Source: CAZJDM01 sp964544765
Lineage (GTDB): Bacteria; Bdellovibrionota_B; Oligoflexia; CAYFLR01
Direction of reading: 5' to 3'
Assembly (NCBI GenBank): GCA_964544765.1
Contig: CAZJDM010000021.1
Coordinates: 1-41,459, forward strand
Length of the DNA: 41,459 nucleotides
Part shown: positions 15,916 through 25,649 of the stretch, one piece after another
How positions within the stretch are numbered: position 1 is the first letter of the stretch
How the letters are laid out: every line of letters starts with the position of its first letter
The notes under the pieces: generated by a model
What the model was told of the DNA's origin: nothing
The model's input: only the letters and a program-made list of their open reading frames with translations
Databases searched by the model: none
Position numbers and translations under genes: made by a program

Positions 15916-18900
15916 TCAACATCTTATAATCACACCTTTGGATTTTTTACCATCAGCCTTAATTGTTATAAATGAGGGGATTTGAACATGTTTTATGTAG
16001 GAAGTTTCTTGAACTACCGAAAGAGAATTGAGCCAGTCCCAATCAATAAAATCTCTCTGGGTAGATATAGTTAAATAAAAAATACCTAAAGAAGTAATAT
16101 TTTGAAATAAATGAGTTCCCTGAGAAGGGTCAGCTCTAAAATTTCTAATAGTGGTTTCAACAATGCCGGTCGCATTACAGATATCATTCCAGGTAATAGG
16201 TATTCCTAGCCAATGATCAGATGATCCCCAACGACCTGGCCCTATTAACAAGTATTTTTTGTTTTGTTTTTGCATAGTAGCATTTATTTTAGCAATTTGA
16301 TGGGCAATATTGATAGTATCGCCCGGATTAAATTTTTCCGGTTTTACATAAACAATGTCAGCCAAATTATCCGACCTACCATTACCCAAAGCACTATCGG
16401 AATAACCAACTGATCTTTCAAGATCCTCCGTAGTAATTTCAACCTCAATATTTTCACGACTAAATGACATCGGCCTTACCTGCAAAAGCACAACTTCAGC
16501 TTTTTGTTCTTGCCCAGGAGTCATAGTAGTAGCAAATTCTATCTCTACCGGACCTCCCATACCTTTTTCACTAATAAGTAATATTTCATTTAAAATATCC
16601 GCTAAAGGTATATATTTATATTTTAAAATCTGAGCAAAAGTTAGAACTTTAACCCCTGTGGTATGAGCCGTATCACGAATATAATGATCTTCAGGGTCAT
16701 AGGTACTGGATAATAACTGCACCGGTGCCTCATGAATAGCATCAGCGATTTCTCGCTTTACCATAGTTGAATCCTCATTTATTCCAAGCTCACAGGCATC
16801 GTCTAACAATAACGTGTAAAAAAATCTCTGAGAATTCTTTAGTATATCTTCTACATTTGAATATTGAGGCAATAACTGCGGATATTTAGGTGAACACCTT
16901 AGAACTTTTCCTCCCTCAACGACCATCTTCCCTAACCCCAGCGCTACATGAAAGATCCCATCTTCAGGTCGCATATAGGAAATTGGATAAAAATTATAAG
17001 ATTGAGCAACACCGGATATATCTGGATAAAAATAATCTCCATGTTTTGATCCATTGAGTTGCTGAATAATTATGGCCATTTTTTCATCTTCAATTCGATG
17101 CGATGTATTTTGGGAATATACTTTGGGTCCATGAAAATAAACCGAAGCATAGATCAGTTTAATAGCCTTTATGAGCTGTTCAAGACGAATTTCCAGATCC
17201 GGATTACAGTTAGGTAACATATAAGTTTTATACAAACCGGCATAAGGCTGAAATAAGCTATCTTCCAATAATCCTGAGGAACGTACAGCTAAAGGATAGG
17301 TTACATGTTGTAAAAATAATCTAAGCTGAATTTTTATCCAGGCAGGAAAAGATGCTTCTAAAAATCGATTGGCTATATCTTCATCATCGGTTTCAATCTC
17401 AGAAAATATTTCTAAATGATTTTCTGATAAAAAAGAATCATATCCTTCAGTGGTTATCACCAATGTTTTTGGTAGAGTCACTTTAACCGAACCAAACTTT
17501 TCTATCAACGAAGGATGGGATCGAAGTAGTTTAGCCAAGAACGCTAACCCCCTGGCCTTACCTCCCAAAGAGCCACTTCCGATTTTGAAAAAATCGATAT
17601 CTGGATCAAAGTTTTCAGGATCAAAACTAACAACAACACCTTTTTGCCTAGCAATTCTTAGAGCTTTAATATTGGCAATTAAAAACTTGCGTATTTCATT
17701 AATATTAGAGAAATCTGAGACGGTAAAATGCCTAAAACGGGAGGCTAAAGTAACTTCAGATCTAGCCATTAACCAACGAGAAAAATGATTTCTATTGACA
17801 TGATATCGAATTGATTCAAACGGAATTTGAGGAAGTAATTTCTCTAAAGCATGTATATTGGCCGCAGAGGCAATCTCATGGCCATCGGGCATTCGAAAAA
17901 CAAAATCGCCAAAACCCAAGTAATGTAGAAAAAAATTTCGAATTTCGATATGTAAAGAAGGAATATTTTTATCTAGAAATCTGGCCTGAACCTGGTCAGC
18001 TTTTGAGACGTTTTTGGATTCTGAACTCAGCAGCAATAATGGTAAATCAGGAATCTCTTTTCTGGCCATTCTTAAAAAATCCAACCCAGCATTTTCATCC
18101 ATTTTCCCCTCTTTGGGAAAACTGGTATCTGATAACACTCCAATTAGATATGGTTTATATTGTCCATAAATATCCATTGCTTCTTCATAATTAGTAGCTA
18201 CTAATATCTTTGGACGCGCACGGAGTTTTAATAACTGATGTTCCCGGTTTAACCCTTCGCCCATAATGGCACGTGTTTGACGTACTACCTCCTTATAAAT
18301 AATAGGTAAAAGAGAGGAAGAGTAAGTTGGAGAATCCTCTACCAAAAGAATTACACGTACTCCAGCTGATTGGGTATCAAACGGAGCATTAAATCGATCT
18401 TCTGTTCGTTTTATCAGAGCCAGGAATATATCAGTATTTCCCATCCAAACAAAAATACTATCTATAGGACCCTTCTCTTCAAATTCGGCAAAATTATCAA
18501 TACCGGCAATACTATGAGTTAATAGAATAATGGGTAAATCGTGATTTCTCTCACGGATTTTATTAGCTAAGGTGAATGCGCTCATATCAACCAGTCTAGG
18601 AACCGTAATAACCAGATCAAACTCTTTTCTCTCTAGCTCTCGAATAGCTTCCTGGGCACTGGATACTCGGGTAATCTTAGGAGGATAACTTAGACTTAAG
18701 CCACGATATTCATGAAATATTTTCTCACCTAAAAAACCATCTTCCTCCATGATAAAAGCATCATAAGAACTTGATACCAATAGAATCTCATTAATTCGAA
18801 AGCGCATTAATTCATGAAACTGTTTAAATCCAGTATCAAAGTCAGCTAAATTAATAACACTCGGTATGTGATTATTGTTATCATTATTTTCTTTAATATT

Positions 18901-18933
18901 ATCATTCTCATTATCATTTTTAATAGGTGCCAT
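15916..18933 (-). CDS. Receiver-domain/PEP-pyruvate-binding (PPDK N-terminal) ATP-grasp fusion
   Basis: 1005 residues. After an Asn/Asp-rich leader come two receiver-like domains: about residues 48-170, which lacks an obvious phospho-acceptor Asp, and about 190-335, with VEDSP at its start and a candidate acceptor Asp near 267 in GVLSDTSFP. From about residue 452 there is a PPDK/PEP synthase ATP-grasp domain: GSGSLGGKARGLAFLAKLL, the VRSSGLLEDS loop, FQPYAGLYKTY, and the closing EIEFATT...LLQVRPMS. The swivelling phosphohistidine domain and the PEP-binding barrel are absent, so it is not a complete PEP synthase. It is probably a regulator or ATP-dependent kinase relative. Comparable fusions occur in Bacteroidetes and other groups. 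Confidence 0.85.
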   Translation of the reverse strand: MAPIKNDNENDNIKENNDNNNHIPSVINLADFDTGFKQFHELMRFRINEILLVSSSYDAFIMEEDGFLGEKIFHEYRGLSLSYPPKITRVSSAQEAIRELERKEFDLVITVPRLVDMSAFTLANKIRERNHDLPIILLTHSIAGIDNFAEFEEKGPIDSIFVWMGNTDIFLALIKRTEDRFNAPFDTQSAGVRVILLVEDSPTYSSSLLPIIYKEVVRQTRAIMGEGLNREHQLLKLRARPKILVATNYEEAMDIYGQYKPYLIGVLSDTSFPKEGKMDENAGLDFLRMARKEIPDLPLLLLSSESKNVSKADQVQARFLDKNIPSLHIEIRNFFLHYLGFGDFVFRMPDGHEIASAANIHALEKLLPQIPFESIRYHVNRNHFSRWLMARSEVTLASRFRHFTVSDFSNINEIRKFLIANIKALRIARQKGVVVSFDPENFDPDIDFFKIGSGSLGGKARGLAFLAKLLRSHPSLIEKFGSVKVTLPKTLVITTEGYDSFLSENHLEIFSEIETDDEDIANRFLEASFPAWIKIQLRLFLQHVTYPLAVRSSGLLEDSLFQPYAGLYKTYMLPNCNPDLEIRLEQLIKAIKLIYASVYFHGPKVYSQNTSHRIEDEKMAIIIQQLNGSKHGDYFYPDISGVAQSYNFYPISYMRPEDGIFHVALGLGKMVVEGGKVLRCSPKYPQLLPQYSNVEDILKNSQRFFYTLLLDDACELGINEDSTMVKREIADAIHEAPVQLLSSTYDPEDHYIRDTAHTTGVKVLTFAQILKYKYIPLADILNEILLISEKGMGGPVEIEFATTMTPGQEQKAEVVLLQVRPMSFSRENIEVEITTEDLERSVGYSDSALGNGRSDNLADIVYVKPEKFNPGDTINIAHQIAKINATMQKQNKKYLLIGPGRWGSSDHWLGIPITWNDICNATGIVETTIRNFRADPSQGTHLFQNITSLGIFYLTISTQRDFIDWDWLNSLSVVQETSYIKHVQIPSFITIKADGKKSKGVIIRC

Positions 18934-19022
18934 AACTCCATCCTATTATTTAACTATATTGTGCATTTAATATTTAGTCAAAGACAAATTATATAAGCAA
19001 TAAATCTGTAACCAGACACCTA

Positions 19023-19064
19023 TTGACAATATACGAAAGAGTGGTTTACTCTACACAAGAGTAA
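19023..19064 (+). promoter_or_regulatory. Candidate promoter with overlapping inverted repeat upstream of the STAS-HATPase gene
   Basis: TTGACA at 19023-19028 is followed after 16 bases by TTTACT (19045-19050). A perfect inverted repeat, TTACTCT at 19046-19052 and AGAGTAA at 19058-19064 with a five-base centre, overlaps the -10 box and would suit a dimeric repressor. The site lies in the 253-base divergent region between two signalling genes. Confidence 0.35.
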
Positions 19065-19186
19065 GCAGCGGGTTAGTAAAGATCAAATTATAATAAAAAG
19101 TGTTTATATATCATAAAGATCCATTTACAATTACAATATAAATATAATAGTAATAATAATACCATATATTAATCAACGGTGCTTAT

Positions 19187-20467
19187 ATGAGCTTGAACAT
19201 TCAGAGCATTGAATCCAGAGAGAATAAAATTTTCATTACCGGTCTATATGGTTGGTCCGAATTCAGACGTTTGATGGCGGCAATATATAATTTGACACAG
19301 AAAAAGGGTTATCCCGAGTTGGTATTAAATTTTGAAAGTTGTACTGCTTCCTTTGCTCAATGTATGCTACCTCTTTGTGCAACGATTAGTGAGTTAAGAA
19401 GCATTGGAATTGAAACTAAGATTATCATGCCATTAAAGAAAGAATTAAACCGTCTCTTTATCAACGCAAATTGGGGGTATCTCATTGAACCCTCTCTCAT
19501 TCCAGAATCAGAGTATATGGGTTTGATTAATATTCCCGCTGAAAACTATATGTCCACACGTGAACAACAAACACTAGTTAATAAGCTAATGGATTCAATC
19601 TTAAGATGTTTAAAGGACCTAAATCGTACTGATATACCAGCAATAGAATGGGCAATAAATGAAATAACTGACAATGTTCTTGTTCATTCACGAGCCAAGT
19701 CAGGTGGGTTTATTCAATTATCAAATAATAGAAGATGGAAGAGAATCGAAATCAACGTAGCTGATGCTGGTATAGGCATTCCGTTTAAAATTAAACAAAC
19801 TTACAAAGATGTTACATCTGATGTTGATGCGATTGATAAGGCAATTCGAGAAGGGGTCACCAGCGGAGAGGGACAGGGTAACGGCCTGTTTGGCACATTT
19901 CAAGTTGTAAATAAAAGCGGAGGTTATCTTTATATCAACTCAGGCTATGGAAAACTAGCATATGAAAAAAAGGAAATGCATATAAGAAATGAGCAGATCC
20001 CGTATAGTGGTACTGCCATTACAGCATGCATTGACTTAAGTGTAAAAGATGTATTAGCAAATGCGTTAAATTTCAATGGGATATCATATACTCCAACTGA
20101 TTATGTCGAAATGAAATATGAAATGGAAAATGAAGACGATAAAATCATTTTTTTTATAAAGAAAGAGTCAACTTCCTTAGGATCTAGAAAGGCAGGTGAA
20201 CCAGTTCGAGTAAAGATAATGAATCTTGTTCGAATTTCTGAAGCAAAGGTTATTAACATAGATTTTTCAGATGTACCATTGATTTCTAGTAGTTTTGCAG
20301 ACGAAGTAATTGGAAAAATATTTGTTGAACTTGGCGCAGTGATCTTTATGCAAAAGATAAAACTTGTAAATGTGAGTCAAACAGTTCAATCACTAATTGA
20401 TCGAGCGATTTTGCAACGTAGCGCGCAAATATTCCCCCAAATGGCCAAAAATGGTGAAGGCAAATGA
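19187..20467 (+). CDS. STAS-like / HATPase_c / DUF4325 (STAS-like) three-domain protein
   Basis: The N-terminal 110 residues resemble a STAS fold. Residues about 125-270 are a GHKL ATPase of the anti-sigma/serine-kinase type, with N-box NEITDNVLVHS (Asn163), DAGIGIP at 193-199 and GEGQGNGLFG at 227-236. Residues about 335-410 match DUF4325, with INIDFSDVPLISSSFADEVIG. The protein thus joins a kinase-like anti-sigma ATPase to its usual antagonist fold in one chain, suggesting a partner-switching module. Partners are unknown, but a sigma-like protein is encoded at the start of the window. The stop overlaps the next gene start as ATGA, showing translational coupling. Confidence 0.8.
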   Translation: MSLNIQSIESRENKIFITGLYGWSEFRRLMAAIYNLTQKKGYPELVLNFESCTASFAQCMLPLCATISELRSIGIETKIIMPLKKELNRLFINANWGYLIEPSLIPESEYMGLINIPAENYMSTREQQTLVNKLMDSILRCLKDLNRTDIPAIEWAINEITDNVLVHSRAKSGGFIQLSNNRRWKRIEINVADAGIGIPFKIKQTYKDVTSDVDAIDKAIREGVTSGEGQGNGLFGTFQVVNKSGGYLYINSGYGKLAYEKKEMHIRNEQIPYSGTAITACIDLSVKDVLANALNFNGISYTPTDYVEMKYEMENEDDKIIFFIKKESTSLGSRKAGEPVRVKIMNLVRISEAKVINIDFSDVPLISSSFADEVIGKIFVELGAVIFMQKIKLVNVSQTVQSLIDRAILQRSAQIFPQMAKNGEGK

Positions 20468-22470
20468 TTATGAAAAAGGCACTTAAATTTAAAAAATCTG
20501 TATTCATCCTATTTAGTTTCGCCCTTAGCACATGCTTTCTTATAACAATCACTTGCAAAAATCTATATCATAGCTCCACTAAGCAAATTGGAACTTCAGG
20601 ACAAAGAAGTGAACTCCAAAGCGTAGTCAGCTTAGAAAAAACTATGCTGCTTATACAAAATAATTTTATGGATGTAATACCATCAGGAGATGCTCTTAGT
20701 ACAGAGCTATTTAAATTGAAAGATGATGAAAATAGTAAATCGGTAATAGAACACATAGCATCTAATTTGATCCCCAGCATGTTGCACATCTGCAAAACAT
20801 TTAATGGATACGAGCTATATCAATATTGTATAGATACACGGTCCATTGATGATATAATTAAAAATACCAACACAAGTAGCAATCTACAATTTCCCAATAA
20901 AATGATAAAAAAGGACAAGTATTTAATTCTTCAGTATTTAAGTAATATCGCGGTACTTTTAAATACCGAATCAGATCCCACTTTCGCCCAAGAGAGAGCA
21001 AATTATGCCTCCAGTTCATCTTTAATGAAAAGAAAAGCAGATTTTCCCAATGAAATTGATGAAACCGCATATATAGATCGATCATTACTCAATATCGTTA
21101 TTAAAGATCTCAAGGCCCTAAACACTAGTCAATTAGCAGATCCTTCTTTGAATGTACAAGCCTTAAGACAAAAAGTATTCAATTGTTTTTTAGATTTACA
21201 TCAAACTACTAATGTCCCAACTCATAATCAAATTAAGAACCCTGAACTTATTCATGATTGGATTCATGGTACCATCAAAAAAGACTCCTCTACCCCTACT
21301 ACAAAACACCCAAACGCTTTTTGGGGCCATCGTTTAAGATCCCAAACTGGTATTTACATAATCACCTCAGGTGACTTCATCACCGCTATCTGTCCCGGAC
21401 TTTCTTCTCACATTGAACAAGCCGCTGAAAATGTTGCAACTGTGATGTTTAAAGGTAATCAACGAATATCACTCAAAGATAAATGTCAATCCAAACTTCC
21501 CGTCCTCACTGCTATACATCAAAATATATCCAGGATCGTGAACGAATTAGAATTAGTATTAATAGGAAAATTCATTTACCCCAATGGTAATCCTTCCAGT
21601 TACCTCATTTTATACCTTAATGAAAAAGACTCCCCTGATATTGATAAGTCAGTCGTTCCATTAACTTTAGTTGAGTCAACAGATGATTTATTATTATCTA
21701 CGTACTTACCCGTAATAAAAATGTATTTAGATCGAAACGCGCAAGATCTCGACAAAAATGGTTGGAACAAAAGTATGGGACTCTTTTATGGACAACTTTA
21801 TGTTGAAGACATTATTAAGCCTTACCAAATAATTAGTGAAAATGAATTTTTTACAGTAAATTTAGTCACCCCCAATACTCCAGCAAGTAGAGTAAATAAT
21901 TTAACCACAATTCAAGGCTCTTTATTTGATATCAACACAGGAAATTTAACCGGATTTTATTTTTCTTTTGAACAACTAAATAGTGAAAATCAAGTCCACT
22001 TTGTTCCAACCGCCAAAATACGTTCTCAACTAAACCAAGCTGTTATGTGGGCATCAGATGATGAACCGGTTAAAAGTTGGCTGCAGGAAATGCTAAGTTT
22101 GCAAAAAAGGACAGGCGATGGAGGAGATATTGATAGTTCAACAATGGGTTTAAATCCTGATCTACCCTGCCCTTCAGTTTTTAATCCCATATGCGCAAAA
22201 CTTGAAGAACAAAGTATAACTTTTCATAATCGTTGTTTGATGGAAAAAAAGAGAGCCGTATTTATTCATAATGGATTTTGTTCAAAACAAAGGGATAGTG
22301 ATCCAAAAGGAGAAGCTCAGGATCCTAAAAAATCAACCGATTCCCCCAAATCCTCTAAGGGTATAGATCGAGCTACTCGACCCTCAAAATTTCGTCTTAG
22401 AACACTACCTAAAAAAGAAAGAAAGGATCCTGGAGGATGTACCATAAAAAACCCACTGAATTACCATTAA
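20464..22470 (+). CDS. Membrane-anchored exported protein with C-terminal Kazal-like domain
   Basis: 668 residues. A hydrophobic anchor spans residues 13-31. The long middle region has no recognised family. Near the end, residues 568-607 read PCPSVFNPICA, ITFHNRC, HNGFC, which is the Kazal protease-inhibitor pattern. Four cysteines (569, 577, 591, 606) fit C2, C3, C4 and C6 of a classical Kazal domain, so one of the three usual disulfides is missing. A Lys/Ser/Pro-rich tail follows. It overlaps the upstream switch protein by four bases and its tail overlaps engB by 34 bases. A second ATG at 20470 is equally possible. Inhibition of an external protease is inferred only from the Kazal pattern. 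Confidence 0.7.
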   Translation: MIMKKALKFKKSVFILFSFALSTCFLITITCKNLYHSSTKQIGTSGQRSELQSVVSLEKTMLLIQNNFMDVIPSGDALSTELFKLKDDENSKSVIEHIASNLIPSMLHICKTFNGYELYQYCIDTRSIDDIIKNTNTSSNLQFPNKMIKKDKYLILQYLSNIAVLLNTESDPTFAQERANYASSSSLMKRKADFPNEIDETAYIDRSLLNIVIKDLKALNTSQLADPSLNVQALRQKVFNCFLDLHQTTNVPTHNQIKNPELIHDWIHGTIKKDSSTPTTKHPNAFWGHRLRSQTGIYIITSGDFITAICPGLSSHIEQAAENVATVMFKGNQRISLKDKCQSKLPVLTAIHQNISRIVNELELVLIGKFIYPNGNPSSYLILYLNEKDSPDIDKSVVPLTLVESTDDLLLSTYLPVIKMYLDRNAQDLDKNGWNKSMGLFYGQLYVEDIIKPYQIISENEFFTVNLVTPNTPASRVNNLTTIQGSLFDINTGNLTGFYFSFEQLNSENQVHFVPTAKIRSQLNQAVMWASDDEPVKSWLQEMLSLQKRTGDGGDIDSSTMGLNPDLPCPSVFNPICAKLEEQSITFHNRCLMEKKRAVFIHNGFCSKQRDSDPKGEAQDPKKSTDSPKSSKGIDRATRPSKFRLRTLPKKERKDPGGCTIKNPLNYH

Positions 22471-23045
22471 TAAAAAAAGCTATCTTTATTAAGTCCTTTT
22501 TAAAGTTTAAGGATTATGTCGACCAAGGATTTCCCGAAATTGTTTTTCTTGGACGATCTAACGTAGGCAAATCGTCTTTAATCAATTCATTATTACAAAA
22601 AAAACAGCTGGCTAAAACCAGTAACACACCTGGTAGAACCCAAACTATAAACATCTTCACGGTAAATGACCGTTGGACCTTTATTGATTTACCAGGATTC
22701 GGCTATGCTAAAGCCTCGAAGTCGACTCAACATAAATGGCACAAACTAATTGAGCCTTATCTTAGCAAAAGTAACCGAATATCTTTATTATGCTATTTAT
22801 TTGACATTAGACGAGATCCAACTCAAGAGGATCGTGATATATTCAACTGGCTGTTGTCCTATAATCTCCCATTAACCTTAATATTAACTAAGATGGATAA
22901 AGTATCTAAAAATGAATTAATCAAACGAAATAAGGCTATCGCCTCCGCTTTTTCGATTCATCCGGACGACTGCCTTGGTTATTCCTCCTTAAAAAAGAAA
23001 GGAATTGCTGAATTGTGGACGGTGATTCAGGAGGTTGTTGAGTAG
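22437..23045 (+). CDS. engB: Ribosome-biogenesis GTPase EngB/YsxC/YihA
   Basis: A TrmE-Era-EngA-EngB-family GTPase needed for 50S subunit assembly. G1 is GRSNVGKSS (residues 39-47), G2 lies in TPGRTQT, G3 is DLPGFGYA and G4 is TKMDK. The conserved start KKAIFIKSF and the length of 202 residues fit the family. The only sensible start is ATG 22437, which lies inside the end of the preceding gene and has GGAGG almost touching it, so translation may depend on coupling. Its stop is one base from the stop of convergent cutA. Confidence 0.95.
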   Translation: MYHKKPTELPLIKKAIFIKSFLKFKDYVDQGFPEIVFLGRSNVGKSSLINSLLQKKQLAKTSNTPGRTQTINIFTVNDRWTFIDLPGFGYAKASKSTQHKWHKLIEPYLSKSNRISLLCYLFDIRRDPTQEDRDIFNWLLSYNLPLTLILTKMDKVSKNELIKRNKAIASAFSIHPDDCLGYSSLKKKGIAELWTVIQEVVE

Positions 23046-23046
23046 C

Positions 23047-23367
23047 TTATTGACAAATTTCATTTAACCACTGTAAATAGGAAAGATCAGTATCAATCGA
23101 CTTAAAGGCTATAATTTCAGGCACCTCATATGAATGTTTTTCTTTAATACCTGACTTTACTTTCTCTAATAATTTATAGGAACTCTTAAAAGTGCAGACC
23201 CATTCAGTATCTTGGGTTATTTTGCCCTCCCACCAGTAACTACTTTCAATAGGACCGTGAACTTGAGCGCAGGCAACTAACCTATTAGTTAATAAATACT
23301 GCGAAATTTCTCGAGCATTTTCCTGAGAGCCAGCAGTAGTAATAATTTGAATTAGGTTGTTTTCCAT
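23047..23367 (-). CDS. cutA: CutA1 divalent-cation tolerance protein
   Basis: A 106-residue protein of the trimeric CutA1 family: AREISQYLLTNRLVACAQVHGPIESSYWWEGKI split across the signature, then EWVCTFKSS and HSYEVPEIIAF. The family is linked to copper and other divalent-ion tolerance, but the molecular role is unsettled. Convergent with engB. Confidence 0.93.
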   Translation of the reverse strand: MENNLIQIITTAGSQENAREISQYLLTNRLVACAQVHGPIESSYWWEGKITQDTEWVCTFKSSYKLLEKVKSGIKEKHSYEVPEIIAFKSIDTDLSYLQWLNEICQ

Positions 23368-23445
23368 AAGAATTACTATTACATTACCAAACGATTCAAC
23401 AATCTAACTAACACATGATGAGCAATCTGTCATTGTATATCGAAC

Positions 23446-24390
23446 TTATTTTATAAGAGCCTTGATTCTTTTAAAACGCTTTGTACCTTGTTTATTGGAA
23501 AGCATAGCCAAACTATTGCTTTCGACATATTTATCTAAAAGATGAATCCGCTTAGTAAATGATGGATGAGTTTTATTTTGTCTAGCTAAATGGCGATGCT
23601 TTTTGTTTTTAGAAATTCTTTTTAAGTAATTGGTTAATGCATCAGGAGAATATCCAGCACGTAACGCATATTGTACTCCCACTTGATCGGCCTCTAATTC
23701 GTATTTTTGATCGAGTCCCTTATTTACCAACATATCATAAGCTGCAACAACCATGGCCTTAAATATAGCAACTGCCGCAGTACCACCTGTTCCCACTATA
23801 ATCTTAGATAGAGCTGTTTGAACTTCACCTTCTTCTCCTGTTTGATCCTTTTCTGAGGGGCGTTCTCTAATTTTTAATTCTTTTGACTTCTTTTCTTCCT
23901 TGGCTTTTAAAGCTTTTACCTCTCCATATACGTGTGCTTTGGTCACATGAGCTATCTCATGACCCAAAATTGCTGCCAATTCGGCTTCATTTCTAGCTTG
24001 TAATATAGCTCCCCTAGTAATAAAAATATAACCCCCAGGAGCTGAGTAGGCATTTACATGAGAAGTATTCAATATAGAGAAGGTAAATTTGCGATTAGGT
24101 GCATCACTATTATTGGCTACGGCCTGTCCTAAAATATTAATATATTCATTTACTTTCTTATTCTCATAAAGGCCAAAAGCCGCAATCAATTTACCTGCAA
24201 CAGTCCTACCAAGAGTAATTTCATTACGAATATCCTCCAGTTCCTTCTTCTTTATTTGAGAAAGTTCTGAGGATTTACCTTTCAGACTATTACTCTTTTT
24301 ACCAGGATCCTGTTTAGAAGTAGTGCAAGACATTAAGCTGGAGACGACCATTAAAAAAATTCCTATTTTTAAAATATTATAAATCTTCAT
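23446..24390 (-). CDS. M48-family metalloprotease lipoprotein (BepA/LoiP-like)
   Basis: Signal peptide with lipobox LMSC (Cys22). Zinc motif HEIAH at residues 144-148 and the third ligand in ELEADQVGVQYALRAGY. Motifs NAYSAPGGYIFITRGAI and KTHPSFTKRIHLL are typical of periplasmic M48 proteases that police outer-membrane protein assembly. 314 residues, without the C-terminal TPR domain of BepA, so closer to LoiP/YcaL. A Lys/Glu-rich insert sits after the active-site helix. It follows the SH3b gene by 58 bases and is probably co-transcribed. Confidence 0.9.
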   Translation of the reverse strand: MKIYNILKIGIFLMVVSSLMSCTTSKQDPGKKSNSLKGKSSELSQIKKKELEDIRNEITLGRTVAGKLIAAFGLYENKKVNEYINILGQAVANNSDAPNRKFTFSILNTSHVNAYSAPGGYIFITRGAILQARNEAELAAILGHEIAHVTKAHVYGEVKALKAKEEKKSKELKIRERPSEKDQTGEEGEVQTALSKIIVGTGGTAAVAIFKAMVVAAYDMLVNKGLDQKYELEADQVGVQYALRAGYSPDALTNYLKRISKNKKHRHLARQNKTHPSFTKRIHLLDKYVESNSLAMLSNKQGTKRFKRIKALIK

Positions 24391-24448
24391 ACGATATAAC
24401 CCCTTATAATGATTATAATTAAATATTAAAAACGCTTATGACTAATAA

Positions 24449-24952
24449 CTAACGTATAGTATTTAAAAATTTCCTAATTTGAGTTCGAGGTAACTGTCTG
24501 TAGTTGCTGTCAATTAAATCCACCGTATCCAGATCTGGCTCAATATCAGAATTATTTACATCCCCTTCTTCATCCAGGCCTCTAATACCCATCACTACGG
24601 CTCTTTTTCGAGTACTATTTGACTTACTTTTTAACTTGGTAATAAAATTATTAAAAACTGATACGAATCCTTTTCTTTCCTCGTTAGGATTTTTTGATGA
24701 TAAAAACATCTTATGTATCCACCCTTTTTGGCTATTATGGGATACTTGCCGCCAAATACCACTCTTTTTAAGAGTAGATACAGGAGTCCCCATCTTTAAC
24801 TTATAAGCTGGCTGACTTTTATTAGATGGTTTGACATAACATTGAGCTTCATGAGCGGCAATAAAATATGCATCGGCCGCTGATAAATTTATGGATATAA
24901 TAACACCCAATAAAATAAGCATAAATAAATAATAATACGTTAATCTTTTCAT
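24449..24952 (-). CDS. Secreted bacterial SH3-domain protein
   Basis: Signal peptide at residues 1 to about 26 (cleavage near LSAADA), then one SH3b domain at about residues 30-85: AAHEAQCYVKPS, LKMGTPVSTLKKSGIWRQV and KGWIHKMFLSS. SH3b domains bind peptidoglycan or cell-wall-linked peptides. The remaining 80 residues are basic then acidic with no known family. AAAGGAG precedes the start. First gene of a pair with the M48 lipoprotein, suggesting an envelope maintenance function. Confidence 0.8.
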   Translation of the reverse strand: MKRLTYYYLFMLILLGVIISINLSAADAYFIAAHEAQCYVKPSNKSQPAYKLKMGTPVSTLKKSGIWRQVSHNSQKGWIHKMFLSSKNPNEERKGFVSVFNNFITKLKSKSNSTRKRAVVMGIRGLDEEGDVNNSDIEPDLDTVDLIDSNYRQLPRTQIRKFLNTIR

Positions 24953-25148
24953 AATGACGCTCCTTTTGCCTTCATAAACTTATTCGGTCATTTATTTCTT
25001 AATAAAAAGAATCCACAAAAAACATTTGAATTAGAAGATGTTATGATTTTATCCCATTAACAATTTTTTTTAAAGATCTTTATTTTGCCATATCAAAGAC
25101 TTTTTCGGTGTGATATAGGAATTCCTTATTGTATTTTGGCCATAATTT

Positions 25149-25637
25149 ATGTGGAAACATAACAACAAGCAAACTAATAGGTCGCCTTACTGGGAGGCAA
25201 TTAAATTGCTGTCTCGACAAGATTATTCTAAGTTTAAATTAATTCAATTACTTAAAAGAAAAGGTTTTTTACCCCATGACATTGAAACTACTATAGAAAA
25301 ATTAATCAAAAAAGGACTTTACAATGAACAAAATTATACTCACGCTCGAGTACGAGGATTAATACATAAAGGGTATGCTCCTAAGTTAATAAAATACAAA
25401 TTAAAAATGGAAAGCATTAATATCCATTACGAAGAAATTAATACCATTTATCAAGAATTAAACCTAAATTTAAAACAACAAATTCAACATCATATGACTA
25501 AGTACTTGAAGAAAATAGATATTATGAATTCCAATGAATCGCGAGATAAAATAAGATCAAAAGTTCTGTCATATTTCTATCAAAAAGGGTATAACCCTGA
25601 TGAAATTTTTGAGGTGCTGGAAACGCTGATGAAATAA
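25149..25637 (+). CDS. recX: RecX-family regulator of RecA
   Basis: 162 residues made of repeated three-helix RecX units: AIKLLSRQDYSKFKLIQLL, LIKKGLYNEQNYTHARVRGL and a last unit SKVLSYFYQKGYNPDEIFEVL. RecX limits RecA filaments and strand exchange. recA is not beside it. It is 12 bases upstream of the RNB exonuclease, so the two form an operon. Confidence 0.85.
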   Translation: MWKHNNKQTNRSPYWEAIKLLSRQDYSKFKLIQLLKRKGFLPHDIETTIEKLIKKGLYNEQNYTHARVRGLIHKGYAPKLIKYKLKMESINIHYEEINTIYQELNLNLKQQIQHHMTKYLKKIDIMNSNESRDKIRSKVLSYFYQKGYNPDEIFEVLETLMK

Positions 25638-25649
25638 AGCTTTACTACT

